Assembly (NCBI RefSeq): GCF_004345005.1 | Contig: NZ_SMMX01000003.1 | Coordinates: forward strand, 1-64,000 | Reading direction: 5' to 3' | From: Extibacter muris | GTDB taxonomy: Bacteria > Bacillota > Clostridia > Lachnospirales > Lachnospiraceae | DNA length: 64,000 bases | In this document: positions 16,971 through 24,287 of the stretch, piece by piece | How positions within the stretch are numbered: the stretch's first letter is position 1 | How the letters are laid out: the number at the start of each line of letters is the position of its first letter | Translations under genes and position numbers: made by a program | The notes under the pieces: model-generated | Seen by the model: the letters and a program-made list of their open reading frames with translations, nothing else | Told to the model about the DNA's origin: nothing | Databases searched by the model: none

Positions 16971-17579
16971 ATGGAAAAGAACTTTGTCTTTTTGGATGAA
17001 ATGCTGCCGGGCATCCGGTGGGATGCCAAATATGCCACATGGGACAATTTCACCGGGAAACCAGTAGACGGATACGAGGTAAACCGCATTGTGGGAACGA
17101 AAGAGCTTGGTGCTGCTTTACGTTAGGCACAGAAGGCGGCGGAGAAACTGGGATACGGTCTGCTCTTATGGGACGGCTACCGTCCCCAGTGTGCAGTGGA
17201 CTGCTTTCTGACTTGGGCTTCCCTGCCGAAGAACAATCTGACGAAAAAGCGTTACTACCCAAATATCAAAAGCAACGAGATGATCACGAAAGGGTATGTG
17301 GCTTCCCAGTCCAGCCACAGTCGCGGGAGTGCGGTTGACCTCACGATTTTTCGTTTGGATACGGGGATGCTTGTGCCAATGGGCGGAGATTTCGACTTTA
17401 TGGATGTACGGTCACATCATGCCGCCAGCGGTTTGAACGAAGAGGAGGCCGGAAACCGTGAGCGCCTGCGTGATATCATGGAGCGCAGCGGATTTGAAGC
17501 CTACCGATATGAATGGTGGCATTATGTCTTGGCAGACGAGCCATACCCGTATACATATTTTGATTTTTGCATTGCCTAG
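16971..17579 (+). pseudogene. vanX: VanX D,D-dipeptidase interrupted by a TAG codon
   Basis: Full-length (203-codon) VanX frame with AGGAGG and ATG 16971, but codon 52 is TAG (17124-17126, within GAALR-stop-AQKAAEKLG). The rest is well preserved: LLWDGYRPQ, the zinc ligands SSHSRGSAVDLT (His and Asp) and EWWH (catalytic Glu and zinc His). Intact VanX hydrolyses D-Ala-D-Ala so that only D-Ala-D-Lac enters peptidoglycan. A single substitution would restore the frame. TAG is an ordinary stop in intact genes of this window, so recoding is unlikely. Confidence 0.9.
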
Positions 17580-17661
17580 TGATAGCTTGAAGAAGTAAAA
17601 GATTGTAAGTTTATTGGGGCAAGTGGCATAAGGTGCTTTACTTTTTATAGAGTATCGTAAT

Positions 17662-17707
17662 CTCCTGTATGTTTGTGGGTAAAATGATAAAAAATGATAT
17701 ACAGGAG
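17662..17707 (+). promoter_or_regulatory. Hairpin that could hide the integrase ribosome site
   Basis: CTCCTGTAT (17662-17670) is perfectly complementary to ATACAGGAG (17699-17707), which contains most of the AGGAGG Shine-Dalgarno of the integrase. A 28-nt loop separates them. Pairing would lower integrase translation. Confidence 0.5.
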
Positions 17708-17717
17708 GTTTATGATC

Positions 17718-18554
17718 ATGAATCAATTGACTGTAGAAAAAATACAGGCGTTTGAAGAAAGCCTATATCTAAATGAGAAATCCAAAGCAACTGTAAACAA
17801 ATATCTTCGTGCGGTGCGTAAACTGGCGGAGTATTTGAGCGGAGAAGGACTTACGAAGTCCCGGCTTTTGGAATACCGGAAGATACTGCAAAGCCAGGTG
17901 AAGGCCCAGACAGTCAACGGCGCACTGTCGTCCATCAATGCGTTTCTGGAGTTCTGCGGGTGGCAGGACTGCAAGATAAAACTCTTAAAGGTACAGAGGA
18001 AAGCGTTTCTGGATGAGACGCGGGAACTGTCTGAAGCGGAATACAAACAGCTCTTGGCGGCAGCTCAGGCCAAAGGAAATGAGCGGTTATACCTGGTCAT
18101 GCTGACCATTTGCGGTACAGGTATTCGGGTCAGCGAGCTGCAGCATATTACAGTGGAGGCGGCCCAAACCGGGCGGGCGGAAATCTGCATGAAAGGAAAA
18201 AACCGCACGGTTCTTCTGCAAAAGGAGCTGCGTACCAGGCTATTAAAATACGCAAAAAAGCTGGGCATAGACGAGGGCCACATTTTTCGTACCAGAAGTG
18301 GAAAGCCCCTGGACCGGACAAACATCTGCCATGATATGAAAAAGCTCTGCGCCAGCGCCAGAGTGGATTCCCGTAAGGTTTTTCCTCACAACCTGCGGCA
18401 TTTGTTCGCCCGCAGCTTTTACGCCATAGAGAAGAACCTGGCCCATTTGGCGGATATCCTCGGCCACAGCCGTATTGAAACTACGCGAATCTATGTGGCG
18501 GCCAGCGCTACAGCTCACGAGCGGATTTTGAATAAAATGAGGCTCATTTTATAA
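17718..18554 (+). CDS. Tyrosine recombinase, IntD-like
   Basis: About 278 residues. N-terminal SAM-like core-binding domain (about 1-95) and catalytic domain with the full set: first Arg in CGTGIRVSEL, Lys region, HNLRH (His-x-x-Arg), LGHS and the nucleophile Tyr in TTRIYVAA. Genes of this type (intD) lie directly after vanX in described vanD clusters, which fits here. ATG 17718 has AGGAGG nine nt upstream; ATG 17712 is also in frame but too close. All catalytic residues are present, so it may be active, unlike the integrase at 44755. Confidence 0.85.
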   Translation: MNQLTVEKIQAFEESLYLNEKSKATVNKYLRAVRKLAEYLSGEGLTKSRLLEYRKILQSQVKAQTVNGALSSINAFLEFCGWQDCKIKLLKVQRKAFLDETRELSEAEYKQLLAAAQAKGNERLYLVMLTICGTGIRVSELQHITVEAAQTGRAEICMKGKNRTVLLQKELRTRLLKYAKKLGIDEGHIFRTRSGKPLDRTNICHDMKKLCASARVDSRKVFPHNLRHLFARSFYAIEKNLAHLADILGHSRIETTRIYVAASATAHERILNKMRLIL

Positions 18555-18711
18555 AAAAACCACAGACTAACTCATCTGTGGTAAACATTATCACACCTGT
18601 ATCGTGAAGCACGTTACAAGCATTTATAGTATAGCGTAAAATCCCCATATTTTCAAGTGATACATAGCAAAAGTAAGGGGGAAATCCCACATAAAACGAT
18701 ATTTGTGCATG

Positions 18712-18755
18712 ACAAGAAAGCCTGCATCTGCTGTTTTATTTGCAGGCTTTCTTGT
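18712..18755. terminator. Perfect 15-bp hairpin
   Basis: ACAAGAAAGCCTGCA (18712-18726) pairs perfectly with TGCAGGCTTTCTTGT (18741-18755); T-rich on both sides, so possibly bidirectional. Confidence 0.7.
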
Positions 18756-18767
18756 TGTGGTCAAGTG

Positions 18768-18800
18768 AGGCGATTTGCGGACAAAGCAAGTCGCCTTTTT
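18768..18800 (+). terminator. Hairpin terminator
   Basis: AGGCGATTTGC (18768-18778) with GCAAGTCGCCT (18786-18796), one mismatch, followed by TTTT. Confidence 0.65.
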
Positions 18801-18925
18801 CCCTTTTCTTCCTAAATCTACCGACTGCGGCCATACCCAATTTACCACAGATGAGTTAGTCTGTGGTATCAAGCCGCATGTTTAAAGAAGGCGAATCGGA
18901 AAATTGTATGGCAAGGAGGTGAGTT

Positions 18926-19204
18926 ATGAATGGAATGAAAACTGGCACGATAGGGCTGCTGGATATTTTGGCGGCTAAAAGCGGATGTATGTATCTGTCT
19001 GATCTGGCGAAAACGGGAACAAATATGATCATGCCTCACCACCTGCATGAAATCAATGCGCAGGAATTTAGCCTGCGGGAATGGGAAGATACGGTTTCCT
19101 ATTTGACCGGACAGAGTCAATCCTTCACAGCACCAGAACAAGCGAAGCAATATTTAGTAGGGTGCATGCTGAATCAATTTGCAGAAAACCATGAAAAGAG
19201 GTAA
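18926..19204 (+). CDS. Small protein of unknown function
   Basis: 92 residues, soluble, no signal peptide or recognisable domain; a C-terminal helical part (SFTAPEQAKQYLVGCMLNQF). AAGGAGGTGAG upstream of the ATG is a strong ribosome site. It lies 5 bp before the secreted protein at 19210, so it probably heads that operon. Alternatives are a regulator or chaperone for the surface proteins; there is no direct evidence for either. Confidence 0.6.
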   Translation: MNGMKTGTIGLLDILAAKSGCMYLSDLAKTGTNMIMPHHLHEINAQEFSLREWEDTVSYLTGQSQSFTAPEQAKQYLVGCMLNQFAENHEKR

Positions 19205-19209
19205 AGATT

Positions 19210-20616
19210 ATGAAACAAACAATAAAGAGCAGACTGTTGGTCATTTTGTTGTCGGCCGCTATGTTGCTGAGTATGCTCCCCACTGTGGCCTTTGCAGAAG
19301 AAACCAAGAGCACACCAGCGGAGCGATGCACTGTGACCGAAGGCTGCACGCTGGAGGATGGGCATGAAGGAGAGTGCGCCATTGCAGAACCCAAAACGGA
19401 ACCTGTTGCAGAGCTGACAGAAGCAACAGAGGCAGAAAATACAACGGCAACAGAAGAAAATAAATTAGAACCTTCTGATACAACGGAAGAAACAGCTACA
19501 GAAGAAGCTGTTGAAGAACAAGTGGAAACTTTATCAGAAAGTGGAGTCACTACGTCTGACGAGCTGATTAGAGCTATCAATAATATTGAAAATGGTGGAA
19601 CTGTTACACTTGCGGGCAATATTGCTGGTAATGTGGAAGTCTCATCAAATAAGCAGTTTACATTGGACTTAAATGGAAAAACATTAAACGGCCAGATCAG
19701 AATTAGTAATGCAGATGCAAATGTATCTATTCAAAATGGTACAGTTACTTATAACGGATCATCTACAAATGATGCAACAATTGTAATATCAGCAGGAAAA
19801 GCAGTACTTTCAGATAATCTGACAGTTAATGCAACTTCCACTAGTGGTCAGTCAATTGCAATTGTTGTTGCATACAATGGTCAGTTAGATGCCAATGGTG
19901 TTAATGTAAACTCTAATGATTATGGTATAGGATTGCTAAATTCAGCACAAGCAAACCTCACAAATATGAATGTATTGACTGGTGGAAACCCAATTTCTAC
20001 AAGCGCTGCTCAAAGTGACTCAAGCATGAATGTTACGATTGATGGCGGAACATATAAATGTACTAATGCAAATGGTAACTGGTCTTATGTAGGTATTTAC
20101 TGGGCAAGTTATGGTACATTGAACATTAAGAATGGTACATTTACATCACTATCACCAGAAGCCGCTTCGTTATTTGTAAAAAATGGTATTGTAAACATTG
20201 ATAATGGTAATTTTACGGGAACAAAGGATGGATTAAAAATCACTTCCGAAGAAACAAATGCCAAAAAGATTGAAGTAAATATCAATGGCGGACGTTTTGC
20301 AGGCACCAGAACAGGTTTGTATATTAAAACAACTGCCAATGGCGGCGCTCAAGGAAATTTCAACGTAACTGTGAAAGATGGTGATTTTGATGGTACGAAG
20401 TATGGTTTCTACACAAGTATAAAGGGATTTGACCCAAACGTATCTTTTGAGGGTGGTTCATTTAATAAAGGAACGAATGGATTTATGACTTCATTGAGAG
20501 GTTTTATAACTGGTGGAACATATGAATTTAATCCCCAAGACAATGGGTATACCGCAAATAATTGCATGGTCATTGGAGATAGTACCATTGGATATACGGT
20601 TATTCTTATAAAATAG
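19210..20616 (+). CDS. Secreted beta-helix-like surface protein
   Basis: 468 residues. Signal peptide about 1-29 (RLLVILLSAAMLLSMLPTVA then FAEE), a Cys motif CTVTEGCTLEDGHEGEC (33-50) seen in clostridial surface proteins, an acidic Thr/Glu-rich spacer (about 55-108), then short repeats of the form G-x-x-x-N-I-x-N-G-x-F/T (INGGRF, IKNGTF, IDNGNF, VKDGDF) typical of right-handed beta-helix pectate-lyase-like folds. No sortase motif or membrane anchor at the C-terminus, so it is released or bound through its neighbour. The repeat part is visibly more A+T-rich than the start, suggesting mosaic origin. Confidence 0.75.
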   Translation: MKQTIKSRLLVILLSAAMLLSMLPTVAFAEETKSTPAERCTVTEGCTLEDGHEGECAIAEPKTEPVAELTEATEAENTTATEENKLEPSDTTEETATEEAVEEQVETLSESGVTTSDELIRAINNIENGGTVTLAGNIAGNVEVSSNKQFTLDLNGKTLNGQIRISNADANVSIQNGTVTYNGSSTNDATIVISAGKAVLSDNLTVNATSTSGQSIAIVVAYNGQLDANGVNVNSNDYGIGLLNSAQANLTNMNVLTGGNPISTSAAQSDSSMNVTIDGGTYKCTNANGNWSYVGIYWASYGTLNIKNGTFTSLSPEAASLFVKNGIVNIDNGNFTGTKDGLKITSEETNAKKIEVNINGGRFAGTRTGLYIKTTANGGAQGNFNVTVKDGDFDGTKYGFYTSIKGFDPNVSFEGGSFNKGTNGFMTSLRGFITGGTYEFNPQDNGYTANNCMVIGDSTIGYTVILIK

Positions 20617-20625
20617 GAGTGAGAC

Positions 20626-22344
20626 ATGGTGAGAAGATTTAGAAAAACAATGTGTTTAATAGTGACTTTATGTTTTATACTTGGTTTATCTTTCTCCAAT
20701 GTTGCATTTGCCGCTGAAATAAGTTTAGCAGACTTGCAAACAGAATGGACAGATTCCAACGGCAATTATCCCGGGAAAAGCCTGACGCTAAACGGAACGA
20801 CTTATTTTTGCAAATTTGTTGTTGTTCCGTCGGGGGAAAGGAAGCATAGTTCATGGTGGACAACTCCTGATGTCAGAGAGGGATTTGAAGCGGCAAAGGA
20901 AACTCACTATGATACACAGGGCGGCGAAATAGTGACCAGTATGCATGGTCAAGCCGTTGTCAAAATTAAAAGCCAAAGATTGCCTGAATTTTGGGATTGG
21001 ATAGTATTTGCAACTTTAGATGAGGCGTTTATGTATGCTGAAGATGGCGATACAATCATACTCAACGGTGATTATAACGATGTATCATTGAATGGCCATG
21101 TTGGAAGTGAGTTATGCAAGAATGGTACAGTAACAGTTACTTATGAAGTATCCTCTAACTTTACAGTACCAAAGGATAAGAATATCACTCTTGATCTTAA
21201 CGGGCATACTATCACTGCTTCAACGATGAATGGAAGAACGGCTGTATTTCCCCAAATGGACATTCAAGATATAATTGCAGATAAAGAACCGGGACCAGCA
21301 GCCATGTCGGGAGACGTCACCGAGCGTATTGGCATCACTGTAGAAGCAGGTGCAAGTCTAAATATTATTGATACTGTTGGTGGCGGCAAAATTGTCAGTG
21401 CTGCAAGAGCAGAAAACAGCAATAAAGACGAAAGTGAACAAGAATATCATGCGATTGTCAACAAAGGAAAATTAACGATTGCTGCTAATGTTACTCTTGA
21501 AAATCCATCAGAAGATACAACCAATGGTACTTCATTTGATGTATATCAAGCAAAAGGTGCTATAACAAATATACCAATTTCATTGCAGGAAACTACAAGT
21601 ACAAACGCTAAAGCAATCAGTACGGGAAGTGATGTCGTCTTTTTAGTTGATGATACAACATATACTGCATATGAAGATACACAGAAAAAATTAGAAGATT
21701 TTGTTGCACAACTTCTTCAAGATAAAAACTACACAGATGAAAGTATAGATACATTATATAAACTTCTTGAAGAAAAGAAAACTGGACTTGCTAATACATT
21801 ATTAAATGAAGGAAATATTGAAGACCTTTTACGAAAAGCATTGGAAAAAGCTGAACAAGAAATTGCTGTCGAAGCCGATAAGCTCCCTGTAAAAGGACAT
21901 GACTACAAAGAGGAATGGTCTTCTGATGAAACAAATCATTGGCATGATTGCAATGACTGTGATGAAAGAGCAGATATAGCAGAACATTTATTTAAGTGGA
22001 TTGTTGACAAAGAAGCTACCGTTGCCCAAAAGGGAAGCAAGCATGAGGAATGCGCTGTTTGTCATTACAAGAAAGCGGCTGTAGAGATCCCCGCACTCGG
22101 CGGAAACACGGACAATTCCAGCAAGCCGGACGGAGGCAGTTCGCAGACGGGCAATCCCAGCAAGCCGAGCGGAGGCAGTTCGCAGACGGACAATCCCAGC
22201 AAGCCGAGCGGTGGCAATCCACAGACGGGAGATAACAGTAATGTAACACTCTGGATTTCCTTGCTGGCAGTTTCTTTAGTTGGTCTTCTTACAACGCTTC
22301 TGGTGATGAAAAAGAAAACTTATCGCAGAAAATGGGAGAAATAA
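20626..22344 (+). CDS. Sortase-anchored surface protein
   Basis: 572 residues. Signal peptide about 1-29, a beta-helix-like region (FATLDEAFMYAEDGDTIIL; ITLDLNGHTITAS), a helical linker (about 330-420), a WSSDETNHWHDCNDC segment with CxxC pairs, then three 13-residue Ser/Pro/Gly repeats, a sortase-type motif NPQTGD (about 534-539), a hydrophobic helix and a basic tail KKKTYRRKWEK. The motif differs from classic LPxTG, so a matching sortase is needed; none is in this window. Translationally close to the secreted protein at 19210; the two share fold and likely function (adhesion or glycan binding, inferred). Confidence 0.8.
   Translation: MVRRFRKTMCLIVTLCFILGLSFSNVAFAAEISLADLQTEWTDSNGNYPGKSLTLNGTTYFCKFVVVPSGERKHSSWWTTPDVREGFEAAKETHYDTQGGEIVTSMHGQAVVKIKSQRLPEFWDWIVFATLDEAFMYAEDGDTIILNGDYNDVSLNGHVGSELCKNGTVTVTYEVSSNFTVPKDKNITLDLNGHTITASTMNGRTAVFPQMDIQDIIADKEPGPAAMSGDVTERIGITVEAGASLNIIDTVGGGKIVSAARAENSNKDESEQEYHAIVNKGKLTIAANVTLENPSEDTTNGTSFDVYQAKGAITNIPISLQETTSTNAKAISTGSDVVFLVDDTTYTAYEDTQKKLEDFVAQLLQDKNYTDESIDTLYKLLEEKKTGLANTLLNEGNIEDLLRKALEKAEQEIAVEADKLPVKGHDYKEEWSSDETNHWHDCNDCDERADIAEHLFKWIVDKEATVAQKGSKHEECAVCHYKKAAVEIPALGGNTDNSSKPDGGSSQTGNPSKPSGGSSQTDNPSKPSGGNPQTGDNSNVTLWISLLAVSLVGLLTTLLVMKKKTYRRKWEK
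22114..22230 (+). repeat. Three 39-bp tandem repeats in the cell-wall spacer
   Basis: Three consecutive 39-nt units encode 13 residues of the form N-P/S-S-K-P-S/D-G-G-S/N-S/P-Q-T-G/D. Copy number may vary by slippage. The last unit contributes the NPQTG sorting motif itself. Confidence 0.85.
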
Positions 22345-22354
22345 TCTAAAGTAC

Positions 22355-22387
22355 AGCGGTGTGTGGGTATGATCCCGCACCGCTTTT
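22355..22387 (+). terminator. Terminator after the surface-protein operon
   Basis: AGCGGTG...GGG pairs with CCCGCACCGCT, followed by TTTT (22384-22387). Confidence 0.7.
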
Positions 22388-22457
22388 CTAATGAAACGAT
22401 GCTGAAGAAAATGGATAAAATGCAGATTTGTCCGGCCTGCTTTCTTGACGATTATTT

Positions 22458-22529
22458 GATGAAAAAGAGTTAGCCGACTTACTTGAAGTATATCTGAAAA
22501 ATGATGGATAGACTGTTTATAAATTTTAT
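22458..22529 (+). pseudogene. Second vanR fragment
   Basis: 24 codons read DEKELADLLEVYLKNDG, then TAG, then TVYKFY, matching residues 10-33 of the vanR product at 11086 with one Val/Leu change and a Tyr-to-stop change. The preceding bases (cttgacgattattt) match the sequence upstream of vanR, so about 115 bp including promoter, ribosome site and start codon have been deleted from this copy. Confidence 0.8.
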
Positions 22530-22610
22530 TTTTCAATTATATCAAGACGGGTCAGCCACCAGACGAAATGAGCCAGTCTGCTTTGCATAGATTGACCCGT
22601 AAAAATACTC

Positions 22611-22667
22611 TTGACAAGTAAACGACCGTTTACTATATATCAAAGAGGCGAGTAAACGATTGTTTAC
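22611..22667 (+). promoter_or_regulatory. Promoter with two palindromic TetR operators
   Basis: TTGACA (22611-22616), 17-bp spacer, TATATA (22634-22639). The spacer is filled by the perfect palindrome GTAAACGACCGTTTAC (22618-22633); a near copy, GTAAACGATTGTTTAC, lies at 22652-22667 just before the ribosome site. Centre-to-centre distance is 34 bp. Classic autorepression layout. Confidence 0.85.
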
Positions 22668-22686
22668 ATTGTAGGAGGTACATAGA

Positions 22687-23328
22687 ATGACTAATACGAA
22701 GGAAAAAATATTAGCCGTTGCATTGCAATTATTTGCAAAAGACGGATATGAGGCAGTTTCCGTCAGTAAAATAGCAGAAAAATTGGGAATCACGAAAGGG
22801 GCGCTGTATAAGCACTATGAAAACAAGAAGGATATTTTCAACAGTATTGTCGCGCGTATGTCACAATCGAATCATGAAATAGCACGAAAATATGGTGTGC
22901 CAGAAAATGTGTTTGATTGTACACCGGAACAATATGAGAAAATCGGATTGGAAAATCTAAAAAATTTTGCCGTTTCACAATACCGGTTTTGGACTTCAGA
23001 TGAATTTGCCGCTGATTATCGTAAGATGCTCACATTAGAGCAGTATCGTAATCCAGAATTAAACAAGTTGTATCAGGATAGCCTTGTACGTGGGCCTGTT
23101 CTTTATTTAAAAGATATTTTTCGTGAGATGATTAGATGTGGTGTGTTAAAGGAGAATGATCCATACCAACTTGCAATAGAATTTTTCTCCCCGATTTTTT
23201 TACTTATCAATATATCGGATGAAAATGAATCTTATGGGGATATTGAAAAACGGCTAATAAAGCATATTGATTTCTTTATAGAATCTCACACAAAGGAAAG
23301 GGAAAACAAAAATGAAATCCATTCGTAG
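22687..23328 (+). CDS. TetR-family repressor
   Basis: 213 residues. N-terminal helix-turn-helix VSVSKIAEKLGITKGALYKHYENKKDIF (about 24-51), and an all-helical C-terminal ligand domain without an obvious signature. AGGAGG upstream of ATG 22687. The paired palindromes upstream indicate autorepression. Downstream there is only a fragment of a conjugation gene and then another TetR gene, so the regulated efflux or enzyme gene seems to have been lost, unless it acts on a distant locus. Confidence 0.85.
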   Translation: MTNTKEKILAVALQLFAKDGYEAVSVSKIAEKLGITKGALYKHYENKKDIFNSIVARMSQSNHEIARKYGVPENVFDCTPEQYEKIGLENLKNFAVSQYRFWTSDEFAADYRKMLTLEQYRNPELNKLYQDSLVRGPVLYLKDIFREMIRCGVLKENDPYQLAIEFFSPIFLLINISDENESYGDIEKRLIKHIDFFIESHTKERENKNEIHS

Positions 23329-23343
23329 TCATACGTATCGGGA

Positions 23344-23532
23344 AATGTACTTGAACCTATCGGCAGGGACTACCTTTATTCTGAATTGGTAAACCCTATC
23401 TTTACAAAGGACGGAGACAATGTGAAAGTCAAAGTTGCTGTGAAATTCCTTGATAACCAGACAAAGGCGACGCAGGTATCGCAGTTTGAACTTGTGCTAC
23501 ATAAGGATAGTAACTGGAAAATTGTGAAATAA
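23344..23532 (+). pseudogene. TcpC/Orf13-like conjugation protein, C-terminal fragment
   Basis: About 62 codons with no start: NVLEPIGRDYLYSELVNPIF, then VKVKVAVKFLDNQTKATQ and LVLHKDSNWKIVK to TAA. This resembles the C-terminal domain of TcpC (Orf13 of Tn916), a membrane component of the Gram-positive conjugation channel. In Tn916 this gene sits directly before the cargo resistance gene, and here the TetR/rph/MFS cassette follows, which supports the identification. Confidence 0.6.
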
Positions 23533-23595
23533 TAATTTAAAGCGTGCATTTCTTATAAGATTTGTACGCTTTACTTTTTGTATAAAAAATTAGCC

Positions 23596-23657
23596 TTGAC
23601 AAGCGACCATCGGTCGCTATATAATAAAAGCGAAACAAGAAACGACCGATGGTCGCT
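23596..23657 (+). promoter_or_regulatory. Promoter with paired TetR operators for the rph operon
   Basis: TTGACA (23596-23601) and TATAAT (23620-23625) with an 18-bp spacer. The palindrome AGCGACCATCGGTCGCT fills 23602-23618; a second copy in the other orientation, AACGACCGATGGTCGCT, is at 23641-23657, ending just before the AGGAGG at 23661. Two operators bracket the transcription start. Confidence 0.85.
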
Positions 23658-23675
23658 ATGAGGAGGTATCATAAT

Positions 23676-24287
23676 ATGCCAAAAGGAATTATGCTTACAC
23701 CAGAACAACAAGAAGAGCGCCGAGAAGAAATAATCAGTGTTGCTTTGCAGCTCATAGAGAAAAATGGATTCCAAAAAACATCAATGAGGGAAATTGCGAT
23801 TTTAGCAAACATGGGAAAGTCCAGTCTGTATGATTTTTTCAAAACGAAAGACGAGATTGTTGTATATGCAGTTGAGAAAGAAATAGAAGAAACAATTAAA
23901 AAGGTTCATAGGATTATTGCCGATGAATCCTCGCCGGAACAGTGTCTTAGAAAAATCATGCTGAATCATCTTGGAGTACCAAAGCAGTATCGAACGGTGC
24001 TGATGTGGTTAAATACAGAATCTGACTATTTAGAAGAAGATTATCGAAAGCGGCTGAAAACTGCGCGTTACACATATCAGGATATTATAAAATCTGTAAT
24101 TGAAAATGGAGTGGAATCAGGCGTCTTCCGTAAGACGGATGCCGATTTAGTGGCGCGTTTGTTAATTAACTCCATTATATCAATCATTTACACATCCCGA
24201 CCATCAGCCAGTCCGGAGAAAATGCTTGATGAAACAATGGATATATTTCTACACGGAATTATGAAAGATGGAGGTGAATTATTATGA
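23676..24287 (+). CDS. TetR-family repressor of the rph/MFS operon
   Basis: 203 residues from ATG 23676, chosen because AGGAGG lies 8 nt upstream; longer in-frame starts fall inside the operator. Helix-turn-helix SMREIAILANMGKSSLYDFFKTKDEIV (about 36-62) with the usual helical C-terminal domain. Its stop overlaps the start of the rph-like gene (ATGA), so all three genes are one transcript. It should repress its own operon until an inducer, plausibly a rifamycin or other pump substrate, binds. Ligand inferred only. Confidence 0.85.
   Translation: MPKGIMLTPEQQEERREEIISVALQLIEKNGFQKTSMREIAILANMGKSSLYDFFKTKDEIVVYAVEKEIEETIKKVHRIIADESSPEQCLRKIMLNHLGVPKQYRTVLMWLNTESDYLEEDYRKRLKTARYTYQDIIKSVIENGVESGVFRKTDADLVARLLINSIISIIYTSRPSASPEKMLDETMDIFLHGIMKDGGELL

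Larger units (their letters stand above)
18559..18867. repeat. 309-bp block bounded by perfect 27-bp inverted repeats
   Basis: The 27-nt sequence at 18559-18585 (begins ACCACAGACTAACTC) is exactly reverse-complementary to 18841-18867 (ends GAGTTAGTCTGTGGT). Each arm is also a hairpin (CCACAG/CTGTGG). Inside are two more strong hairpins (18712-18755 and 18768-18800) and no credible gene. It starts 4 bp after the integrase stop. It could be a MITE-like element or an attachment/terminator cluster. Confidence 0.75.

Noticed and set aside
17124..17126. Possible stop-codon recoding (TAG in vanX, vanR fragment, IS110; TAA in SLOG and phosphatase genes)
   Set aside because: TAG and TAA are ordinary terminators of intact genes here (for example bcrB and the kinase at 49374), and other genes show frameshifts and deletions, so decay explains the stops.
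18559..18867. CRISPR array
   Set aside because: Hairpins are inverted and not regularly spaced direct repeats; no spacers and no cas genes anywhere in the window.
22114..22230. CRISPR-like short repeats
   Set aside because: Three contiguous 39-bp units without spacers, in frame within a cell-wall protein.
22016..22249. Cys-rich repeated peptide on the minus strand
   Set aside because: It is the antisense of the 39-bp tandem repeats of the sortase-anchored protein.
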